A DNA stretch of 35,510 nt from an uncultured Bacteroidales bacterium (GTDB lineage: Bacteria > Bacteroidota > Bacteroidia > Bacteroidales > UBA932), in contig CAJONI010000065.1 of NCBI GenBank assembly GCA_905235995.1, positions 1 through 35,510 on the forward strand, given 5' to 3'. A program made the position numbers and the translations under genes. Positions within the stretch are counted from its first letter, which is position 1, and every line of letters starts with the position of its first letter. Below are positions 30,704 through 35,510 of this stretch, one piece after another. A model generated the notes under the pieces. That model had not been told where the DNA came from, did not search any database, and saw only the letters and a list, made by a program, of their open reading frames with translations.

Positions 30704-32401
30704 ATGAACTTTTTTGCCTATCTGTGGAACAGCAACGCTACGATGGTGCTGCTGTGCCTGATCCTCGTTATCGTGGCGGTCTTCCTGGTGTACTACCTGA
30801 ATAAGGCCAAGGAGCATCCGAAAGGCCTGGTGGCCGCGGCTTTGAGCAACATGGGCGAGCGCTTCGGCTACTATATCATGAACGCCGTGCTGCTGCTCTT
30901 CCTCGTGTCGAAATTCGGCCTTCCCGACGGCACGGCCGGCCTCATCTATTCGTTTTTCTATTTCGGCATATATATCCTCGCCCTCGTGGGCGGCCTGATC
31001 GCCGACAAGACGCAGAACTACAACCGTACGATCCAGACAGGCCTGTTCATCATGGCGGCCGGCTACGTGGCCCTTGCCATCCCGCTCTTCAGCAAGGTGG
31101 GCGGCATGGTGGCCGACGGCAACGGTGGCTGGTGGGGCATACTGATCTTCACCTGCCTGGCCCTGCTCTGCATCGCCTTCGGCAACGGCCTGTTCAAGGG
31201 CAACCTGCAGGCCCTGGTCGGCAAGCTCTACGACGAATTCGAGGCCGAAGAGGCCAAGAAAGGTCCCGAAGCCCTGAAGATCGCCAAGGACAAGCGCGAC
31301 TCCGGCTTCCAGATTTTCTACGTGTTCATCAACATCGGCGGCGTCATCGCCCCGTTCATCGCACCCATGCTCCGCAAGTGGTGGCTGGGCCGCAGCAATT
31401 TCATCTACAATGCCGACATGACCGGTCTGTGCCACAAGTTCATCGGTGGTGAGACCTCGATTGTCGAGACCCAGAAATTCATTGAGACGGCCAATGCTTC
31501 CGTGACGGACCCCGCCGTCCTCGCCAACCCGGCGCAGTTCTGCTCCGACTATGTGCAGGTGTTCAACACCGGTATCCACTGGGCCTTCATCGTTTCGGCC
31601 GTCGCTATGCTGACTTCGCTGTTTATCTTCCTGGCTACCAAGCATAAATTCCCGCAGCCCGGCAAGAAGGTCGCAGCGCAGAGCGTCGAATACACGCAGG
31701 AAGAGAAACTCGCCATGGCCAAGGAGATCAAGCAGCGCATGGCTGCCCTGTTCGCAGTGCTCGGCATCGCCATCTTCTTCTGGCTCAGTTTCCACCAGAA
31801 CGGCCAGTCGCTGATGGTCTTCGCCCGTGACTTCGTGGACTCCTCAAGGATCGCCCCCGAGATCTCGCAGGCCCTCAACCCCCTCTACGTCATCATTCTC
31901 ACCCCTATAGTGATGGGCATCTTCGCAGCCCTCGTGCGCAAGGGCAAAGGCGTATCCACGCCCCGCAAGATAGCTTACGGCATGTTCATCGCCGGCCTTG
32001 CCTACCTCTTCCTGGTAGTGCTCTCGCTGGTGAACCACTATCCTTCCGGCGACGAATTCCGCGCCATGGACTCCGTCCAGATGGCCGCGGCCGGCCTGCA
32101 TAAATCCGGCTACTGGGTGATGTTCGTCATCTACTTCTTCCTCACGGTCGCGGAACTTCTGATCTCGCCTCTGGGCCTGAGCTTTGTCTCGAAGGTTGCT
32201 CCGAGGAACATGGTCGGCCTCTGCCAGGGCCTCTGGCTGGGCGCCACCGCCATCGGCAACCTCTTCATCTTCGTCGGCCCCATCATGCTCAACGCCTGGC
32301 CGATCTGGAAGTGCTGGATGGTGTTCCTCGTCATCTGCCTTGTGTCCATGTCGATAATGCTCGGCATGGTCAAGTGGCTCGAGAAGGTCACCAAGGAATA
32401 G
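30704..32401 (+). CDS. POT-family (PTR2) proton-coupled oligopeptide transporter
   Basis: A 565-residue major facilitator superfamily protein with about 14 membrane segments. It begins with a short helix and then AALSNMGERFGYYIMNAVLLLFL, the POT signature region. The conserved ExxER motif reads N49-M-G-E52-R53, so the first Glu is Asn; Bacteroidota members with NMGERF form their own subgroup as I recall. A long insertion (about residues 225-290) lies between the two six-helix bundles, and GLSFVSKVAPRNMVGLCQGL is the second POT signature. It should import di- or tripeptides using the proton gradient. It is monocistronic behind a promoter with an inverted repeat, followed by lemA. Confidence 0.9.
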   Translation: MNFFAYLWNSNATMVLLCLILVIVAVFLVYYLNKAKEHPKGLVAAALSNMGERFGYYIMNAVLLLFLVSKFGLPDGTAGLIYSFFYFGIYILALVGGLIADKTQNYNRTIQTGLFIMAAGYVALAIPLFSKVGGMVADGNGGWWGILIFTCLALLCIAFGNGLFKGNLQALVGKLYDEFEAEEAKKGPEALKIAKDKRDSGFQIFYVFINIGGVIAPFIAPMLRKWWLGRSNFIYNADMTGLCHKFIGGETSIVETQKFIETANASVTDPAVLANPAQFCSDYVQVFNTGIHWAFIVSAVAMLTSLFIFLATKHKFPQPGKKVAAQSVEYTQEEKLAMAKEIKQRMAALFAVLGIAIFFWLSFHQNGQSLMVFARDFVDSSRIAPEISQALNPLYVIILTPIVMGIFAALVRKGKGVSTPRKIAYGMFIAGLAYLFLVVLSLVNHYPSGDEFRAMDSVQMAAAGLHKSGYWVMFVIYFFLTVAELLISPLGLSFVSKVAPRNMVGLCQGLWLGATAIGNLFIFVGPIMLNAWPIWKCWMVFLVICLVSMSIMLGMVKWLEKVTKE

Positions 32402-32446
32402 ACCGTTGAAACTGAAACCTGAACATATTTTTTAAGCACACGAACC

Positions 32447-32995
32447 ATGACAGCTATCATTATCATTGCCATCATCGTCATCCTCGTCTTATGGGTGATT
32501 TCCGTGCAGCGGAAACTCGTCAAGCAGGAAGAGATCTGCAAGAACGGGCTGAGCCAGATTGGCGTGCAGCTCGCCAGTCGCTGGGATGCGCTCAAGGCCC
32601 TTGCCGAACTGACCAAGAGCTATTCTGACCACGAATACAAGACCATCACCGATACCATCGCGCAGCGCCGTCCCATCACCGGCGCCAGCACCGCCGCCGA
32701 CGCCAACGCTCAGGAGCAGCTCTTCTCGCAGGCGATGCAGCACCTGAACGTCGTGGTGGAGAAATACCCTGAGCTCAAGGCCAACGAGACCTATATCAAG
32801 ACCATGGACAGCGTCAACACCTACCAGAACCAGGTGCGTATGAGCCAGATGGTCTACAACGATTCTGTGACGAAGTACAACCGCCTCATCCGCCAGTTCC
32901 CTGACTCCATCGTGGCCTCGATGTTCCACTTCGAAGCTCGCGAGTACCTCGAGCAGGATCAGGCAAAGGCCGAGATGCCTTCCATGAAGCTGTAG
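32447..32995 (+). CDS. LemA family protein
   Basis: A 182-residue protein with one N-terminal membrane helix (TAIIIIAIIVILVLWVI, residues about 2-18) and a helical cytoplasmic or periplasmic body. KNGLSQIGVQLASRWDALKALAEL and the C-terminal YNDSVTKYNRLIRQFP are LemA hallmarks. The biological role of LemA is poorly defined; it often occurs next to membrane or secreted Gly-rich-tail proteins, as here (7 bases before the DUF2207 gene). A weak promoter-like TTG/TATTTTTT pair at 32406-32433 has imperfect spacing and is not listed separately. Confidence 0.9.
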   Translation: MTAIIIIAIIVILVLWVISVQRKLVKQEEICKNGLSQIGVQLASRWDALKALAELTKSYSDHEYKTITDTIAQRRPITGASTAADANAQEQLFSQAMQHLNVVVEKYPELKANETYIKTMDSVNTYQNQVRMSQMVYNDSVTKYNRLIRQFPDSIVASMFHFEAREYLEQDQAKAEMPSMKL

Positions 32996-33002
32996 CCTTC
33001 GC

Positions 33003-34664
33003 ATGAGAGCGAAACTGTTGCTGGCCGCCTGGCTCTGCCTGGCGGCCATCCTTCCTGCACTGGCCGACAACCGGGTCAATGACCTCGACATCAAGGTGAT
33101 CCTGGCCGACGACGGCAGCGCCCACATCCGCGAGGTCTGGGACATGACCCTTTCGCGCGGCACCGAGGTCTATCTCGGCCGCGAGAACCTGGGCGACATG
33201 GAGATCCGCAACCTTACGGTAAGCGACGACGAGGGGAAGCGCTATATCACCGAGAGCGACTGGGACACCGACCGCGACATCGACGAAAAAGCCGGCCGCT
33301 GCGGCCTGAACTATACCCGTGACGGTGTCGAGATCTGCTGGGGCATAGGAGATTACGGCCGCCATGTCTGGACGGTCGACTATACTCTCACAAACCTGGT
33401 CAAGAGCCTTCAGGACTACGACATGATCCACTACGAGTTCGTCACCGAGAACGATTTCAAGACGGACCATGTGAAGGTGACCATTGAGAAGCCCGGCTTC
33501 GAGATGGATTCGCTTACCCTTATCTGGGGTTTCGGCTTCGGCGGCAGGATATGGCAGGAAGACGGACGGGTGGTCACTGAAAGCGATGAGACGCTTCGTC
33601 CGGGCGACGAGGTGATAGTCCTGATGCGCTTCGACAAGGGCGTCTTCGATTCCCCCAGCGTGCAGGACCGACCCTTCCGGGAGGTGCTCGACAGGGCTCT
33701 CGAAGGGGCCGGAGATACCGAGAGGCCCAAGTCGCGTTTCGAGCGGATCATAGGAGAGATATTCCTGATGCTTCAGGCGCTGTTCTACGCCCTGCTGCCT
33801 TTCGCTGCCGTCCTCTTTGCGGTTTTAGCCAGCAAGCGCAACCAGCGCCGGGCCTTCGGCAATGTGCGCATGCGCGACATCCCGTGGTCGCGTGAGATTC
33901 CCTATGGCAACAGCCTGCTGATGAACCACTACGTGCTTTCCACCGTGCCCGGGTTCAAGCTCAGGAAGCAGTCGGTGGCCTCGGCCATGATACTGCATAT
34001 GCTTCAGGAAGGCTGCCTGCAGGCAGTATCCACTCCCGACGGGAAGGTGGACCTGCACTTCAACCCAGGCGCCGACTTCTCCAGGATTTCAGCGAGCGAG
34101 AAGGACCTGTGGGACATGATGCTCGAGGCTGCGGGCGACAATGCCGTGCTCGAGGAGAAAGAATTCTCGCGCTGGGCCAGACGCCACAGCAGCCGCCTTG
34201 TGGAGTGGACCTCCGGCGTACGCGATGCCGGCCTCGAAGCCCTGCGTCGCGGAGCATACTATCAGGGTAGCAGGTATACCGATCCGGGCTGTGCCGAGAA
34301 TCGTAAGATAGTGGGATTCAAGAAATTCCTGGAAGATACCACCCTCATCAAGGAGCGCTCCACCCCGGAAGTGGCGCTCTGGCGCGAATATCTGATCTTC
34401 GCGGCGCTGGTGGGCATCGCCGACCAGGTGGCGAAGGAGCTGAAGGACATCAATCCTGTGATGTTCGAGCAATTGTACTCGGCTCCTTATCCCGACATGT
34501 ACAACATCATACGCATGACGAACGCCTATTCGAACGTATTTTCGACCTATGGCGTTCCCCGTGGCTCTTCCGGCAGCGGCTTCAACTTCGGCGGCGGGGG
34601 AGGGTTCACCTCCTTCGGCGGTGGCGGCGGCTTCTCCGGCGGCGGCCACTCCGGCGTCCGCTAG
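33003..34664 (+). CDS. DUF2207-domain membrane protein with Gly-rich tail
   Basis: A 553-residue protein. The start MRAKLLLAAWLCLAAILPALA is a signal peptide. An extracytoplasmic DUF2207 domain follows (about residues 22-230, with DLDIKVILADDGSAHIREVWD), then a membrane helix near residues 255-275 (FLMLQALFYALLPFAAVLFAVL). A large cytoplasmic region runs to about 520. The end is a Gly/Ser/Phe-rich tail (GFNFGGGGGFTSFGGGGG). This layout is common for DUF2207 proteins encoded with LemA. No enzyme motif is recognised. The stop codon overlaps the convergent ubiE stop (CTAG at 34661-34664). A run of six T bases at 34667-34672 follows, but no convincing stem precedes it. Confidence 0.88.
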   Translation: MRAKLLLAAWLCLAAILPALADNRVNDLDIKVILADDGSAHIREVWDMTLSRGTEVYLGRENLGDMEIRNLTVSDDEGKRYITESDWDTDRDIDEKAGRCGLNYTRDGVEICWGIGDYGRHVWTVDYTLTNLVKSLQDYDMIHYEFVTENDFKTDHVKVTIEKPGFEMDSLTLIWGFGFGGRIWQEDGRVVTESDETLRPGDEVIVLMRFDKGVFDSPSVQDRPFREVLDRALEGAGDTERPKSRFERIIGEIFLMLQALFYALLPFAAVLFAVLASKRNQRRAFGNVRMRDIPWSREIPYGNSLLMNHYVLSTVPGFKLRKQSVASAMILHMLQEGCLQAVSTPDGKVDLHFNPGADFSRISASEKDLWDMMLEAAGDNAVLEEKEFSRWARRHSSRLVEWTSGVRDAGLEALRRGAYYQGSRYTDPGCAENRKIVGFKKFLEDTTLIKERSTPEVALWREYLIFAALVGIADQVAKELKDINPVMFEQLYSAPYPDMYNIIRMTNAYSNVFSTYGVPRGSSGSGFNFGGGGGFTSFGGGGGFSGGGHSGVR

Positions 34665-35377
34665 TCTTTTTTCAGGGGTTTTACGGCTTCGTAGATAAGT
34701 GCGACGCCACCCGAACAGCTGAGGTAGCCGGCTTCCTGGAAGCCGGCTGCTTCGTATTCGCAGCAGAGATCTTCGTAGCAGGGAAAGGTAAGTACAGAGT
34801 CGACTAGATATCCATAGGCCTCGCCGCTTCTGACGGCCCTGCCCATCCAATGCATTGCGTTCCTGAAATAGAAGAGATAAATCGCCCGCCAGATCCGGTT
34901 TCGGGGCACAGCGAATTCGAGCACCGCCAGGCGCCCGCCCGGCTTGAGAACTCGCATTATCTCGGCCAGGCACTCCGACCTGTGATCGAAGTTACGCAGG
35001 CCGAAGGCTATGGTTACGGCGTCGAAACTTGAGTCGGGGAAGGGGATGGCATCGGCCGAGCCGAGCATGAAAGCCGGAATAGGGTCCAGTGCCGCACATT
35101 TTTCCTTGCCTATTTCCATCATTTCCGGAGAAATGTCAAGGCCGGTGACGGAGAAACCGCGCAGGGCGAGCATCTTCGTCAGGTCGCCGGTACCACATGC
35201 CAGGTCTAGTATGGCTGAGCCGGGCAGAAGCCTCCGAGACAGCCGCCGGGTGAAGCGGCGACGCCATAATCGGTCAATTCCCAGCGACATGACGTGATTC
35301 ATCCTGTCGTATTTTCCGGCGATGCTGTCGAACATTCCGGCTATCTTTTTCGAATTTTTATCTAATTTTTTCTCCAT
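34661..35377 (-). CDS. ubiE: Demethylmenaquinone methyltransferase (MenG/UbiE)
   Basis: A 238-residue SAM-dependent methyltransferase. The frame is open upstream to 35491, through the tRNA gene, but the ATG at 35377 is chosen because MEKKLDKNSKKIAGMFDSIA is a typical UbiE start and a -7 box ends 8 bases before it. Motif I DLACGTGD (residues 58-65) binds SAM, GLDISPEMM follows, and FGLRNFDHR and RVLKPGGRLAVLEF are UbiE/COQ5 family motifs. It adds the C-methyl group in the last step of menaquinone (or ubiquinone) synthesis; menaquinone is usual for Bacteroidota. The prenyltransferase at 7033 may serve the same pathway. Confidence 0.94.
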   Translation of the reverse strand: MEKKLDKNSKKIAGMFDSIAGKYDRMNHVMSLGIDRLWRRRFTRRLSRRLLPGSAILDLACGTGDLTKMLALRGFSVTGLDISPEMMEIGKEKCAALDPIPAFMLGSADAIPFPDSSFDAVTIAFGLRNFDHRSECLAEIMRVLKPGGRLAVLEFAVPRNRIWRAIYLFYFRNAMHWMGRAVRSGEAYGYLVDSVLTFPCYEDLCCEYEAAGFQEAGYLSCSGGVALIYEAVKPLKKD

Positions 35378-35384
35378 TGGGGGT

Positions 35385-35393
35385 GCAAAGTTA
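35385..35393 (-). promoter_or_regulatory. -7 box of ubiE, near-leaderless
   Basis: On the minus strand this reads TAACTTTGC, matching TAnnTTTG. About eight bases separate it from the ubiE ATG, so the transcript would begin at or just before the start codon. It lies 11 bases from the oppositely directed -7 box of tRNA-Leu. Confidence 0.65.
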
Positions 35394-35404
35394 GAAAAAA
35401 GATG

Positions 35405-35412
35405 TATATTTG
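35405..35412 (+). promoter_or_regulatory. -7 box of the tRNA-Leu gene
   Basis: TATATTTG matches TAnnTTTG and ends 14 bases before the tRNA 5' end. The expected -33 site would lie over the ubiE -7 box and start codon, so the two divergent promoters are interlocked. Confidence 0.65.
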
Positions 35413-35426
35413 CAGTCCCGTTTCCC

Positions 35427-35510
35427 GCCCAGGTGGTGAAATTGGTAGACACGCCAGCTTGAGGGGCTGGTGCCCGCTTTAGGGCGTGCAAGTTCGAGTC
35501 TTGTCCTGGG
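35427..35510 (+). tRNA. tRNA-Leu(GAG), 3' end cut by window
   Basis: A class II tRNA. The 5' acceptor strand GCCCAGG pairs with CCTGGG at the window end (last base and CCA outside). The D arm is TGGTGAAATTGGTAGACACG. The anticodon arm CCAGC/GCTGG encloses TTGAGGG, giving anticodon GAG, which reads CUC and CUU leucine codons. A long variable arm (TGCCCGCTTTAGGGCGTGC region) and the T arm with GTTCGAGTC follow. Confidence 0.95.

Noticed and set aside
34661-35491. Longer ubiE start at 35491
   Set aside because: The extension would be encoded through the tRNA-Leu gene and both promoters; the ATG at 35377 fits the family and the -7 box.

Overview
The window is a gene-dense stretch of a GC-rich Bacteroidota chromosome, most likely Bacteroidales. 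The evidence is a TonB-dependent receptor paired with a DUF4249 lipoprotein, DUF4296 and DUF5020 proteins, and repeated promoter -7 boxes of the Bacteroidetes TAnnTTTG type. No insertion sequence, phage, integrase or CRISPR array was seen, and no stretch over 300 bases lacks a gene. The genus cannot be named from the sequence alone.

Layout. 1-2814: the 3' part of a TonB-dependent receptor and its DUF4249 partner. 2860-7905: a dolichyl-phosphate-mannose-synthase-like glycosyltransferase, ftsY, pheT and a UbiA-family prenyltransferase of the MqnP-like type. 7902-9301, minus strand: two envelope proteins of unknown function. 9357-17430: a very tight plus-strand run, mostly with 4-base ATGA overlaps. 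It holds a DUF4296 lipoprotein, deoC, a methylthioadenosine/S-adenosylhomocysteine deaminase, a RelA/SpoT-type synthetase-domain protein, an APH-fold kinase, an RsbW-like ATPase, an orphan NMT1/THI5-like periplasmic binding protein, a dCache-HAMP-SpoIIE phosphatase and a STAS protein. 17540-21033: a nucleobase uptake block (UraA-type permease, DUF5020 Tsx-like outer-membrane protein, AzgA-type purine permease). 21167-30637: purE-purL-purM-purN-purH-purD-folD, behind its own promoter and a structured leader of about 130 nt. 30704-34664: a POT-family peptide transporter, LemA and a DUF2207 protein. 34661-35377, minus strand: ubiE/menG. 35427-35510: a class II tRNA-Leu(GAG) cut by the window end.

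How it fits together. Much of the centre concerns nucleosides and purines: deoC, the MTA/SAH deaminase, nucleobase import, de novo purine synthesis and folD, which supplies one-carbon folate to purN and purH. UbiA and MenG would act in late quinone synthesis.

The most interesting element is the 11891-17430 block. It contains all four parts of a partner-switching pathway (periplasmic ligand-binding protein, membrane sensor phosphatase, STAS antagonist, RsbW-type kinase) but no sigma factor. In place of a sigma factor it is co-transcribed with an alarmone-synthetase-like enzyme and a small-molecule-kinase-like protein. A second point of interest is the purine cassette: its PurL, PurM and PurH resemble Firmicutes-type enzymes rather than the Bacteroides forms as I recall them, and its leader carries a long conserved-looking stem. 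Several promoters here place the -7 box only 7-14 bases before the start codon, so near-leaderless transcription looks common. These interpretations rest on reading alone; no database search was run.
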